Source: JAUVPB01 sp965223695 (GTDB lineage: Bacteria; Actinomycetota; Thermoleophilia; Gaiellales; Gaiellaceae). From it: 64,000 nt of DNA. The translations under genes were made by a program, and so were the position numbers. Of the stretch, positions 33,725 to 42,421 are shown in pieces (positions within the stretch are counted from its first letter, which is position 1; the number at the start of each line of letters is the position of its first letter). The notes under the pieces are model-generated. The model did not search any database and had not been told where the DNA came from. It saw only the letters and a program-made list of their open reading frames with translations. The DNA lies in contig CBDCXJ010000024.1 in assembly GCA_965223695.1 (NCBI GenBank), positions 62,001 to 126,000 of the forward strand. Reading direction: 5' to 3'.

Positions 33725-35752
33725 GTGAGCGCGGATCTCTCTCAGCTGAAGCACGTCTGGACACCTCTCGAGATAGGCCCGACGACGGTCAAGCACCGGA
33801 TCATGATGACCGCGCAGACGATTCTGTACGGCGAAGACCATATCCTCAGCGATCGCCACATCGCCTACTACCGCGAGCGGGCCAAGGGAGGCGTCGCATT
33901 GCTGCTCACCGAGCAGCAGGCGGGGCATCGCCTCAGCAAGGGCTCGTTCCACCGGGGCTGCACGGCCTGGGAGAAGCGCGCTATCCCCCAGTACGCCAAG
34001 CTCGCCGACGCCGTCCACGAGTTCGGTTGCAAGCAGTTCGTGCAGCTCTTCGCGTGCGGCGTCCACGACAAGGGAACGATGATCATGGACGAGTGGCACC
34101 CGCTCTGGGCGGCCTCGCGCGTGCCCTCGATCGTCCATCGCGAGATTCCGATGGAGATGGAGAAGGAGCACATCGCCGACATCGTCAAGGGCCACGGCGA
34201 GTCGGCCCATAACGTGATGACAGCCGGGCTTGACGGCGTCGAGATCCACGGCGCGCACGGCTACCTCGTCGGCCAGTTCCTGAGCGGCGTCTACAACAAG
34301 CGCACCGACGAATACGGCGGCTCGGTGGCGAACAGCTGCCGGCTGCCAATCGAGATCGGCGAGTCGATGCGCGACAAGGTCGGCGACGAGATCACGCTCG
34401 GACTTCGGCTCTCGCTAGACGAGCACGTCGGTGAGGGGGGGATCACGCAGGAGGTCGGCGAGGAGCAGCTCGAGACGATCGCGGCGACCGGTCTCTACGA
34501 CTACTTCTCGATCTCGGGCGGCGGCTACCACTCGATGCACAACGCCGTTGCACCGATGCACGGAAAAGACGGGTTCATGATCCCCTACGGCGAGCGGGCG
34601 AAGGAGATCGTCGGCCACCGGGCCAAGATCTTCATCGTCGGGCGGATCCTCGAGGTCGAGATGGCCGATCAGATCGTCGCCGACGGGAGTGCCGACATGG
34701 TCGCGATGACCCGCGCCCAGATGGCCGAGCCGTTCCTCGTGACGAAGGCGCTCGAGGGGCGCCAGGACGAGATCGTCCGCTGCGTCGGCGCCAACGTCTG
34801 CCTCTTCAGGGCCTTTGAGCAACGTGAGGTCACGTGCGTCATGAACCCGACCGTGGGGCGTGAGCAGTACTGGGGCGACGGCTCGCTGCAGCCGGCAAAC
34901 GGCGACGCGAAGGGGATCGTCGTCGTCGGTGGCGGGCCGGCCGGGATGAAGGCGGCAGGCCTGCTGGCAGCGCGCGGCCACGATGTCGTCCTCTACGAAG
35001 CCGACGGCGAGCTCGGAGGCCACCTCAACCTGCACAAGCGTCTGCCGACCCGCGAGAACTGGCAGCGCGCGATCGACAACTTCGCCGCCCCGCTCGAGAA
35101 GCATGGTGTCGACGTTCGGCTCGGTGTCGACGCGACGGTCGAGATGCTCAGCGCCGAAAGCCACGATGTCGTCGTCTGCGCGACCGGCGCGAACTTCGAC
35201 CGCACCGGCCTGAGCCCCTACCGACCGACTCGAGAGTCGATCCCCGGTGTCGAGTCGGACAACGTCCTCGACGTTGCCACGGCCACGCAAATGGCCCTCG
35301 ACCACTCCGGCTCGCTCGGCTCGCGCGTCTTGATCCTCGACGAGTCGGCCGACTACCTCGCGCTCGGCCTCGCCGAGATCCTTGCCGACGGCGGCGCCGA
35401 CGTGGAGGTCGTCACGCCGCACATGTTCGTCGGTGAGGACATCGTCGGGACACTCGACCTCGTGCACGTCGTTCCCCGGCTGATCGACAAGGGCGTAGCG
35501 CTCACCGCGCAGCACATGGTCGAGCGAATCGACGGCGAGCATGTCGAGGTCGTCAGCGTGTGGAGCGGCGCACAGCGGCGCGAGCTCGACGTCGACACGC
35601 TCGTCCTCTCGATGACGCGTAGCCCTAACGAGGATCTGTACCGGGAGCTTCGCTCCGCGTCCGCCGAGGTGCACCGCATCGGTGACGCCGTCGCGCCGCG
35701 CAAGCTCGTGGCCGTCGTCTACGAGGCAGAGAAGCTCGGCCGCGAGCTCTAG
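33725..35752 (+). CDS. TMADH/2,4-dienoyl-CoA-reductase-type flavin oxidoreductase with incomplete Fe-S motif
   Basis: 675 residues. The N-terminal old-yellow-enzyme barrel (~1-340) carries VKHRIMMTAQT and DGVEIHGAHGYLVGQFLS. The C-terminal pyridine-nucleotide/FAD domain has GIVVVGGGPAGMKAAGLLAA. In trimethylamine dehydrogenase the linker reads CIGCNVC...C and binds [4Fe-4S]; here it reads RCVGANVCLFRAFEQREVTC, so the second Cys is Ala. The codon is clearly gcc. Cluster binding may be lost or altered. Divergent from the 32736 gene. It probably reduces a conjugated C=C or oxidises an amine. Confidence 0.88.
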   Translation: MSADLSQLKHVWTPLEIGPTTVKHRIMMTAQTILYGEDHILSDRHIAYYRERAKGGVALLLTEQQAGHRLSKGSFHRGCTAWEKRAIPQYAKLADAVHEFGCKQFVQLFACGVHDKGTMIMDEWHPLWAASRVPSIVHREIPMEMEKEHIADIVKGHGESAHNVMTAGLDGVEIHGAHGYLVGQFLSGVYNKRTDEYGGSVANSCRLPIEIGESMRDKVGDEITLGLRLSLDEHVGEGGITQEVGEEQLETIAATGLYDYFSISGGGYHSMHNAVAPMHGKDGFMIPYGERAKEIVGHRAKIFIVGRILEVEMADQIVADGSADMVAMTRAQMAEPFLVTKALEGRQDEIVRCVGANVCLFRAFEQREVTCVMNPTVGREQYWGDGSLQPANGDAKGIVVVGGGPAGMKAAGLLAARGHDVVLYEADGELGGHLNLHKRLPTRENWQRAIDNFAAPLEKHGVDVRLGVDATVEMLSAESHDVVVCATGANFDRTGLSPYRPTRESIPGVESDNVLDVATATQMALDHSGSLGSRVLILDESADYLALGLAEILADGGADVEVVTPHMFVGEDIVGTLDLVHVVPRLIDKGVALTAQHMVERIDGEHVEVVSVWSGAQRRELDVDTLVLSMTRSPNEDLYRELRSASAEVHRIGDAVAPRKLVAVVYEAEKLGREL

Positions 35753-35769
35753 CCACCTCGATCCGCCAT

Positions 35770-36510
35770 CTAGCGAATCGTGTAGCCGCCGTCGACGACG
35801 AGATTCGCGCCGGTCGTCGAGTCGGCCCGCGGCGACGCCAGGTAGGCGATCGCCTCGGCGACCTCCTCCGCTTCGATCAGGCGCCCGTGGAGCATCGTCT
35901 CCTCCGTCGCGCGACGTGTCGCCTCCGGGTCGTCGCTCGCCACGACGAAGCCCTCCAAAAGCGGCGTCCAGGTCGGGCCCGGTGACACGGCGTTGACCCG
36001 AATCCCGTCGACGGCGTGGTCGACGGCCATCGCCCGGGTGAGCTGAATGGCTGCGCCCTTCGACGCGCAATAGGCGGCCGCGTTCGCGACTGCGACGACT
36101 CCCAGCTGCGACGCGACGTTGACGATCGCCCCACCCCCGCCGGCGCGTAGGTGAGGGATGGCGGCCTGGGCTACGAGGTAAAGACCGCGAACGTTGACGG
36201 CGAAGATCCGATCCCACTCGCGCAGCTCGGTGTCGGCCACGGTGCCGAGCCCGACGACGCCGGCGCAACACACCAGAACGTCGAGGCCGGACAGCGACGC
36301 GCAGGCCTCGTCGACCGCATCGCTCAGCCCCTGGGAAACGGTCACGTCGGCGACTACGCGAGCGTCGAGATCGACCCGGTCGAGCGAGTCGGAATCGACG
36401 TCGAGCCCGCCTACCCGTGCGCCGTCAAGACGGAACCGGCTTACCGTCGCAGTGCCGATCCCGGACCCGGCGCCCGTGACGAGAACTCGGGTTGGCCCGG
36501 CGCTCACCAC
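35770..36510 (-). CDS. Short-chain dehydrogenase/reductase (SDR)
   Basis: 246 residues: VLVTGAGSGIGTATV (NAD(P) motif TGxxxGIG), LDVLVCCAGVVG (NNAG position), NVASQLG with catalytic Ser region, and AAYCASKGAAIQLTRAM (YxxxK). The C-terminus SPRADSTTGANLVVDGGYTI is standard. An Asp at the end of beta-2 (GGLDVDSDSL) suggests NAD preference. Convergent with the flavin oxidoreductase, 17 bp apart; oxidation of an alcohol intermediate is plausible. Confidence 0.92.
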   Translation of the reverse strand: MVSAGPTRVLVTGAGSGIGTATVSRFRLDGARVGGLDVDSDSLDRVDLDARVVADVTVSQGLSDAVDEACASLSGLDVLVCCAGVVGLGTVADTELREWDRIFAVNVRGLYLVAQAAIPHLRAGGGGAIVNVASQLGVVAVANAAAYCASKGAAIQLTRAMAVDHAVDGIRVNAVSPGPTWTPLLEGFVVASDDPEATRRATEETMLHGRLIEAEEVAEAIAYLASPRADSTTGANLVVDGGYTIR

Positions 36511-36600
36511 GCGCTCCTCGAGTGCCTGCCCGATGGCGACCCTGGATCAACCATCTACGCGTCTCACGAGGCAACGGCAGCCTACTACTACGCTGCCAGC

Positions 36601-37260
36601 GTGCCGCTGAGTTCCGAGGAGCGAGACGGCCTCGATCTCATGCTCAACGAGGCCATCCTGCTCGACGCCGAGTTCGATCGAAGCCGTCGCCTGCTCGGGC
36701 TGACGTTCTACGTCGAGATGATTCCCGAACGCGGCGAGCGCGCGAGCGATGATCTCTATCTGCAGCTGCTCCTGCACGGAGTGAGCCGGCTTGCGATTTC
36801 CTTTCGCGAGGGCGCGAGCTGGCTCGATGAAGAGGCACGCGTCGAGCCGCTCGAGCTGTCCGAGCTCTCGAGCGCGCTAGGCCGCATCAAGTACCCCGAC
36901 GCGGTCTACGGGCGACGCTTCTTCGATCTGCCCGAGAGCGCCGACTTCACGCCCTGGCGCGATCGCGCGAGCATCGAGTTCGGTGCTGACGGCCCGGACG
37001 GGGCTGGCGCCCCGGCCCCGCATAGGCTCAGCGTCTGGAGTGACGAGCTTCAGGTCGGTCGCGATCGCCAGCAGCGCTGGTTCTTCGATCTCCACGCAGC
37101 GTTCGAGGGCGTCTCGGCTCGAGATCGTCTCGGCGCTCCGGTCGAGGTCGACGCAGCGATCGCCGCATCACGTCGATACTGGGATGCCGTTGAGCAGCGC
37201 GGCAGCGGCGGACCCAGTCCGTACCCCGTGGTGCGGCACAGGATCTCGCTGCCCGACTAA
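36601..37260 (+). CDS. Hypothetical protein
   Basis: The frame is open much further upstream but there it is antisense to the SDR gene, so GTG 36601 (PLSSEERDGLDLML...) is taken as the start; 36640 (ATG) is possible. About 219 residues, acidic, soluble, without membrane segments or a motif I recognise. The N-terminal part (FDRSRRLLGLTFYVEM, LYLQLLLHGVSRLAISFR) looks like a beta-sheet domain; the C-terminus is Arg/Pro-rich. It is divergent from the SDR gene and stands alone before the transporter locus. Confidence 0.6.
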   Translation: MPLSSEERDGLDLMLNEAILLDAEFDRSRRLLGLTFYVEMIPERGERASDDLYLQLLLHGVSRLAISFREGASWLDEEARVEPLELSELSSALGRIKYPDAVYGRRFFDLPESADFTPWRDRASIEFGADGPDGAGAPAPHRLSVWSDELQVGRDRQQRWFFDLHAAFEGVSARDRLGAPVEVDAAIAASRRYWDAVEQRGSGGPSPYPVVRHRISLPD

Positions 37261-37309
37261 TCGCGTGCCGGCGGCCGGTTCCGCGGGCGACGCATAGCTA
37301 TTCGCAATA

Positions 37310-37337
37310 TTGACTCTCGGCCTTCGGCCCTTAATAC
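37310..37337 (+). promoter_or_regulatory. Possible promoter of the ABC-transporter operon
   Basis: In a locally AT-richer gap, TTGACT (37310-37315) and TAATAC (37332-37337) are 16 nt apart. The remaining ~125-nt leader to the ATG contains a GCCCGC/GCGGGC hairpin (37415-37430) and an AGGGAAGG ribosome site, leaving room for post-transcriptional control. Confidence 0.45.
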
Positions 37338-37464
37338 TCCTCGGCACGTGTAGCACGATCATTTTTTGGACTGACCAAACACATCTACCGACGTCTTAAC
37401 GGACACAAGCGTCGGCCCGCTCTGGCGGGCTCGACTACGTCAGGGCCCGAAGGGAAGGTCGATT

Positions 37465-38856
37465 ATGAGAGAAGGTAGTCCGCGATTTCGCAAGCGATGG
37501 GTGGTGCTGCTCGCCCTTGCCGGTGTCCTGGCGCTCGCCATCGCTGCCTGTGGCGGCGACGATTCGGCCGCGCCGGCGCCGGACCCGCCGGCGCCCGCAG
37601 CCGACCCGCCAGCCGAGGATCCCGCGCCCGCCGAGGATCCTGCTCCGGAGCCACCGGCCGAGGGCTGCCAGGTCGACGGCGCCGACGACGGCGAGATCAA
37701 CCTCTTCGGGACAACCGACCTCGCCGGTGCCGCTGGCGACATCGGCCCGAGTGGCGTCCGCTGGGCCGAGGTCTACGCTGAGCAGATCAACGCGGCCGGT
37801 GGCATTCTCGGCTGCACGCTCGTGATCGATATCGAGGACGAGCCGTTCCCCGAGTTCGAGTCGGGCATCCGCAAGTACCGTGCTGCGATCGAATCGGGCG
37901 AGTACGACGCCATGATCGCGCTCTTCGACTCAGCGCTGATGCTCGCGCTACCTGAGTTCACAGCGCCGGCGAAGGTGGCGGTAATCGCGGCGGGCCCGGG
38001 CGACCATCAGCCCTTCTACGAGGACTTCTCGCCCTACCTGTTCCAGGCTGGGATCACGACGCTGCACGAAGCGCGAGCCTCGGCGCAGTTCGCGATCGAC
38101 AAGGGCTGGATGACCGCGGCGATCCTCACGCCGAACTACGCCTATGGCCAGGACGTCGCCAGCGCGTTCGTCGAGTACTACGAGCGACTGGGCGGCACGG
38201 TGGTCGAGCAGCAGTTCCCGGACGCTCTGGAGACGAACTTCGTTTCCTTCGTCAACGCCGTCGTGTCTGCAGAGCCGGAGATGATCTTCGGCGGCCAGTT
38301 CGGTGGCTCGATCCTCGCGCTCTGGCAGCTATTCCAGGAGCAGGGTCTCGAGATTCCGACGATGTACCTGGTCGAGCGCACCATCCTCGAGTCGATAACG
38401 TCTGCGGACGCGGCGCCGCCCCCGAATTCCTACGGCTACACGCGAGGGGCGCTGCCGCTGCTGCTCGAGACGACCCGCGGCCAGGAGGTCCTTGAGCTCT
38501 ACCAGGCCAACTTCGGCGACAGCGACCATCCGCTGCCGTCCGAGTGGGTCTACGAGGTCGACAACGGCCTGCAGATGCTCGTGGCGCTGGTCGAGGAGAC
38601 CGCTTCTGTCGACCCGGACGTCTGGGAGGCGCGGATCGACGAGGGTGACTTCGGCTACGTCACCGCCTACAACGAGGGACTCACGGCGGTCGACGGACTC
38701 AACAACATGTCCGACCTCTGTGCCGACGTCGGGCTGGCGATCTTCGACCCGGAGATCGGTCAGGGTAACTACGACCCGAACGACTCCGGGCATTACTGCC
38801 TGGCGGACGTGCTCTCGGCGGAGGAAGCCGCCGAGCGAATCGCAGGCGGCTCATAG
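37465..38856 (+). CDS. Branched-chain amino-acid-type ABC transporter substrate-binding lipoprotein
   Basis: 463 residues. The signal peptide ends in the lipobox LAIAAC (Cys29), followed by an acidic Pro/Ala linker to ~residue 66. The body is a Leu/Ile/Val-binding-type periplasmic domain: EINLFGTTDLAGAAGDIGPS, YAEQINAAGGILGCTLVI, EYDAMIALFDSALMLALPEF, ILTPNYAYGQDVASAFVEYY. Such proteins bind amino acids, amides, urea or aromatic acids. It lies 166 bp before the fused permease/ATPase gene and is surely its partner. With catabolic genes upstream it may import that pathway's substrate. Confidence 0.9.
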   Translation: MREGSPRFRKRWVVLLALAGVLALAIAACGGDDSAAPAPDPPAPAADPPAEDPAPAEDPAPEPPAEGCQVDGADDGEINLFGTTDLAGAAGDIGPSGVRWAEVYAEQINAAGGILGCTLVIDIEDEPFPEFESGIRKYRAAIESGEYDAMIALFDSALMLALPEFTAPAKVAVIAAGPGDHQPFYEDFSPYLFQAGITTLHEARASAQFAIDKGWMTAAILTPNYAYGQDVASAFVEYYERLGGTVVEQQFPDALETNFVSFVNAVVSAEPEMIFGGQFGGSILALWQLFQEQGLEIPTMYLVERTILESITSADAAPPPNSYGYTRGALPLLLETTRGQEVLELYQANFGDSDHPLPSEWVYEVDNGLQMLVALVEETASVDPDVWEARIDEGDFGYVTAYNEGLTAVDGLNNMSDLCADVGLAIFDPEIGQGNYDPNDSGHYCLADVLSAEEAAERIAGGS

Positions 38857-38869
38857 GAGTCGGATAGAC

Positions 38870-38947
38870 CGGAGGACCGCGGTGGAAACGAGCAGCGACC
38901 GGTGTTTCGCGCACTGGAGCCCCGCTCGAGTCCGCTGCGGTCCTCCG
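38870..38947 (+). promoter_or_regulatory. Inverted repeat between binding protein and permease
   Basis: Complementary 11-nt arms CGGAGGACCGC (38870-38880) and GCGGTCCTCCG (38937-38947) enclose 56 nt. Placed in the spacer between a highly expressed binding protein and its membrane subunit, it could act as a processing or partial termination structure. This is inference. Confidence 0.45.
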
Positions 38948-39022
38948 CACTTCACGACCGTTCGAGTCGAGGCCCTAGCGCCGGCCTCGACTGATTGCCA
39001 AGCGCCCCTGGCGCGCTAAGCC

Positions 39023-41905
39023 GTGGCGACGTACATCATCGCTCTGCTGTCGGGCCTCGGCTCGGCTGCGATCCTGTTCCTCGTTGCGTCCGGCCTGACG
39101 CTGATTTTCGGGGCGCTGCGCATCGTGCAGTTCGCGCACGGCTCGGTCTACATGATCGGCGCGTTCCTGACGACGACGCTCGCGTTCACGTTCGGCGGTG
39201 GCTCGAACAGCTTCGGGTTCTGGCTCACCATCCTCGTCGCCGGGCTGTTCGTTGCCGCACTCGGAGCGGTGACCGAGGTCACGATCTTCAGGCGGATCTA
39301 CTCGCAGCCGTTCCTGACGCAGTTCCTCGTCACGTTCGCGTTCGTGCTCATCATCGGCGGCGCGATACGAGCGACATACGGCACGACGCCACGGATCGTC
39401 AGGACCCCCTCGTTCGCCGACGGCTCGATTGCGGTGCTCGATCGCCGCTTCCCGGTCTACCTGATCTTCCTGATGGGCTTCGCGTTGCTCGTAGCGGGTC
39501 TGCTGTGGTGGGTGCTCTACGGCACGAACCTGGGGCGAATGGTCCGTGCGGCCGTAAGTGACGCGGAGCTCCTTGCACTATCCGGGGCCAACGTCGCACT
39601 GTTGTTCACCGGTGTGTTCGCGCTGGGGTCGTTCCTCGCCGGCGTCGCGGGCGCGGCCGTCACGCCCATCGCTGGGGCGTCGTTAGGCATCGACATCGCC
39701 ATCATCCTCAAGGCGTTCATCATCGTGGTGATCGGCGGCCTGGGCAGCATCCGCGGCGCGCTCGTTGGATCGATCGTCGTCGGCGTGGCAGAGGCGTTCG
39801 GGATCCTCTGGGTTCCTCAGGCGTCGCTGGCCATCGTCTTTGCCGTGCTCGTGATCGCTCTCGTGCTGCGGCCCCAGGGCATCTTCGGAAGCGGCGTGCC
39901 CTTCGAGCTCGCTGGATCCGCACAGCCCGAGGGGCTGACCACCGGCTGGTCACCCTTCAGTGCGCTACGCCGGCTCTTCGCGAAGCTGCCGCGCCCGAGC
40001 GTATCGCTGCCGCGGCCCAGTCTCGCGCGCGCCGAGCTCCCGCCCGTCGAGGACGCGCGTGTCAACCGCGGCCTCTGGATGCTGACGCTGGCCGGCATCG
40101 CCGCATTCGCAGTGCTGCCGTTCTGGGCCGGGGTCGGCGACACGCTGCTGATGCGCGAGGCGCTGATCCTCGCTCTCTTCGCCATGAGCCTCAACCTGCT
40201 CGTCGGGACCACCGGGCTGATGAGCTTCGGCCACGCGATGTTCTACGGGCTCGGCGGCTTTGCGGTCGCGCTGTCCGTCTCGGAAATGGACTGGCCGCCG
40301 CTTGCCGGCCTGGTGATCGCGCCGGCTGTCGGCGCGGTCACGGCGCTCGTCACAGGGCTGATAGTTCTACGTGGTACGGCCCTGTACTTCGGGCTGCTTA
40401 CGCTTGGCGTCGCCCAGCTCTTCTGGGCGACCGCAAACGGATGGCGCAACCTCACCGGGGGCGAGAACGGGGTGCCGGGCAACTACGCGCCCGGCTGGCT
40501 CCAGTCTTTTGACGACCAGTACTGGTTCATCTTCGGCTCGGTGGTCTTCTGCATCGGTCTGCTCTACATCATCACGCGATCCCCGTTCGGCGACACGCTG
40601 AGGGGAATTCGTGAGAATCGCCGTCGCGCGACGTTCATGGGCGTCTGGGTAAAGCGCTACGAGCTCACTGCGTTCGTTATCGCCGGGACGTTCGGCGGCA
40701 TCGCGGGCGGCCTGTTCGCCATGCACGCGGGTCTGGTCAGCAGCACGATCATGGACTGGCGAAGCTCGGCGTTGCCGCTGATCGTCGGTTTGCTCGGCGG
40801 TGTTGGCGCGTTCCTGGGTCCCGCGGTCGGAGCTCTCTTCTACTCGTTCGTTCAGGAGGAGCTGGTTTCGCGCACGATTCTCTGGGATCTGGCGATCGGA
40901 GTCGTCGTTCTCGCCGTCATCTTGCTCGCGCCCAGGGGCCTGGTCGGCGCGATTCGCTGGCTGGTCGTGATGATCATCGCGCTCGGCGATCGCGCGGTGG
41001 GTCGCGCACCGGTACCGGTTCCTGAACCGGTCGCGGCCGGCGCGGGTGCGTTAGCCGAGCCGGACGCAAGGCCCGCGGTACAGCCCGAGCCGGCCGTTGC
41101 GTATTCAGGCAACGGCCGCAACGGCGGCAACGGCCGCGGAGCGCCACTGCTCGAGATCAAGGGGCTCAGCAAGAGCTTCGGTGGTCTGGTCGCGGTGGAC
41201 GACGTCAACCTCGAAGTCCATGAGGGCACGATCCATGCCATTATCGGGCCGAACGGCGCCGGCAAGACCACGGTCTTCAACCTCGTCACGGGGCTGATCG
41301 AGCAGGACTCGGGCCGGGTCTTCTTCAGGAACGAGGAGGTCAGCGACGAGGCTCCGTGGAGGCTCGTCAAGAAGGGCATGGGCCGCTCCTTCCAGCAGGC
41401 GAGCCTGTTCTGGGCGCTGTCGGCGCTTGACAACGTCCTGCTCGGGGAAGCGGCGGCGCGTGGTGCGAACCAGCGACTCTATGGCAGCCATAGCCAGGAC
41501 CTTCGCGATCGGGCGGCGGCCCGCCTAGAGACCGTCCAGCTTGCCCACGCCGGCGATGTCACCGCGACCGAGCTCGGACACGGCGAGCAGCGCTCGCTCG
41601 AGCTCGCTGCGGCCCTGGCGGTCGAGTCCCGCTTCCTGATGCTGGACGAACCGACGGCCGGGCTGTCGCCCAGTGAGACGCAAGAGGCGGTGGCGCTTAT
41701 TCAGTCGGTTGCCCGCGACCAGGGGCTCACCGTGCTGTTCGTCGAGCACGACATGGAGGTCGTCTTCAGCGTGGCCGACCGCGTCACGGTGCTCAACCGC
41801 GGCAGCGTGCTCGCCGAGGGAACTCCCACCGAGATTCGCCACAACGCCGACGTCCAGCGCGCCTACCTTGGCGAGGACACGAACGGCCACGATCCAAGCG
41901 TCTAG
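39023..41905 (+). CDS. Fused ABC transporter: LivH-LivM permeases plus LivG ATPase
   Basis: One 960-residue chain with three usual subunits. Residues ~1-300 are LivH-like (SGLTLIFGALRIVQFAHGSVYM and KAFIIVVIGGLGSIRGALVGS). Residues ~345-670 are LivM-like (GLMSFGHAMFYGLGGFAVAL, VAQLFWATANGWRNLTGGENG). After an Ala/Pro and Asn-Gly linker, ~705-960 is a LivG-like ATPase: IIGPNGAGKTTVFNL (Walker A), ELGHGEQRSLELA (signature), FLMLDEPTAGLSP (Walker B), VEHDMEVVF (H-loop). The usual second ATPase LivF is not in the window. GTG start. Confidence 0.93.
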   Translation: MATYIIALLSGLGSAAILFLVASGLTLIFGALRIVQFAHGSVYMIGAFLTTTLAFTFGGGSNSFGFWLTILVAGLFVAALGAVTEVTIFRRIYSQPFLTQFLVTFAFVLIIGGAIRATYGTTPRIVRTPSFADGSIAVLDRRFPVYLIFLMGFALLVAGLLWWVLYGTNLGRMVRAAVSDAELLALSGANVALLFTGVFALGSFLAGVAGAAVTPIAGASLGIDIAIILKAFIIVVIGGLGSIRGALVGSIVVGVAEAFGILWVPQASLAIVFAVLVIALVLRPQGIFGSGVPFELAGSAQPEGLTTGWSPFSALRRLFAKLPRPSVSLPRPSLARAELPPVEDARVNRGLWMLTLAGIAAFAVLPFWAGVGDTLLMREALILALFAMSLNLLVGTTGLMSFGHAMFYGLGGFAVALSVSEMDWPPLAGLVIAPAVGAVTALVTGLIVLRGTALYFGLLTLGVAQLFWATANGWRNLTGGENGVPGNYAPGWLQSFDDQYWFIFGSVVFCIGLLYIITRSPFGDTLRGIRENRRRATFMGVWVKRYELTAFVIAGTFGGIAGGLFAMHAGLVSSTIMDWRSSALPLIVGLLGGVGAFLGPAVGALFYSFVQEELVSRTILWDLAIGVVVLAVILLAPRGLVGAIRWLVVMIIALGDRAVGRAPVPVPEPVAAGAGALAEPDARPAVQPEPAVAYSGNGRNGGNGRGAPLLEIKGLSKSFGGLVAVDDVNLEVHEGTIHAIIGPNGAGKTTVFNLVTGLIEQDSGRVFFRNEEVSDEAPWRLVKKGMGRSFQQASLFWALSALDNVLLGEAAARGANQRLYGSHSQDLRDRAAARLETVQLAHAGDVTATELGHGEQRSLELAAALAVESRFLMLDEPTAGLSPSETQEAVALIQSVARDQGLTVLFVEHDMEVVFSVADRVTVLNRGSVLAEGTPTEIRHNADVQRAYLGEDTNGHDPSV

Positions 41906-41947
41906 GCTCGTGACCGACGCCGCTGGCCACCGACGCTAGGAGATACC

Positions 41948-42421
41948 GTGCCCGTTGATCCCGCAGTCCTCGAAGAGTTCCTCGCAGGCCGCTACCTCGC
42001 CATCGTCGGGACGTACCGCGCCGACGGCACGGTCCAGCTCACGGCCAACTGGTACGTCGCCGAGGACAGCACGGTCTACCTGCCCACGTTCGAGCAGGCT
42101 CACAAGGTGAAGAACGTTCGGCGCGATCCGCGCGCGGCCGTGATCGTCGACTCGCGCGGCACGGGCCCGATGCGCGCGGCGGCGGCGAACGGTCCGGCCC
42201 GGACGATCGAGGGGGCCGAGGCCACAGAGATCGCCGAGCGCTGCTGGGAGCGCTACGTAACGCCGGCAGGGATGGATGACCCTGGCCTTGGCGGGATGCT
42301 GCGCGCCCATGATCCCGTGTGCGTCGCCGTCGAAGCCGGCTCGTGGTCGTGGACGGACCAGGGCGAGATCTTCAGCAACAAGCTCGAGGATCCCGAGCTC
42401 GTCTATCCGCATTCGGCTTAG
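41948..42421 (+). CDS. Pyridoxamine 5'-phosphate oxidase-like (F420/FMN-binding split barrel) protein
   Basis: 157 residues from GTG with AGGAG upstream. RYLAIVGTYRADGTVQLTANWYV, VYLPTFEQAHKVKNVRRDPRAAV and RYVTPAGMDDPG are typical of the split beta-barrel family of F420-dependent reductases and related PNPOx-like proteins in actinobacteria. Likely a flavin or F420 enzyme of unspecified substrate. It follows the transporter gene by 42 nt; its 3' end overlaps the convergent DUF1028 gene by 4 bp. Confidence 0.82.
   Translation: MPVDPAVLEEFLAGRYLAIVGTYRADGTVQLTANWYVAEDSTVYLPTFEQAHKVKNVRRDPRAAVIVDSRGTGPMRAAAANGPARTIEGAEATEIAERCWERYVTPAGMDDPGLGGMLRAHDPVCVAVEAGSWSWTDQGEIFSNKLEDPELVYPHSA

Noticed and set aside
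34415..36271. 618-codon reverse-strand frame over the flavin oxidoreductase and SDR
   Set aside because: Antisense artefact; both overlapped genes have clear domain motifs in their own frames.
36151..36600. Upstream extension of the hypothetical gene at 36601
   Set aside because: This part is antisense to the SDR start region, and its translation looks like a complement shadow.
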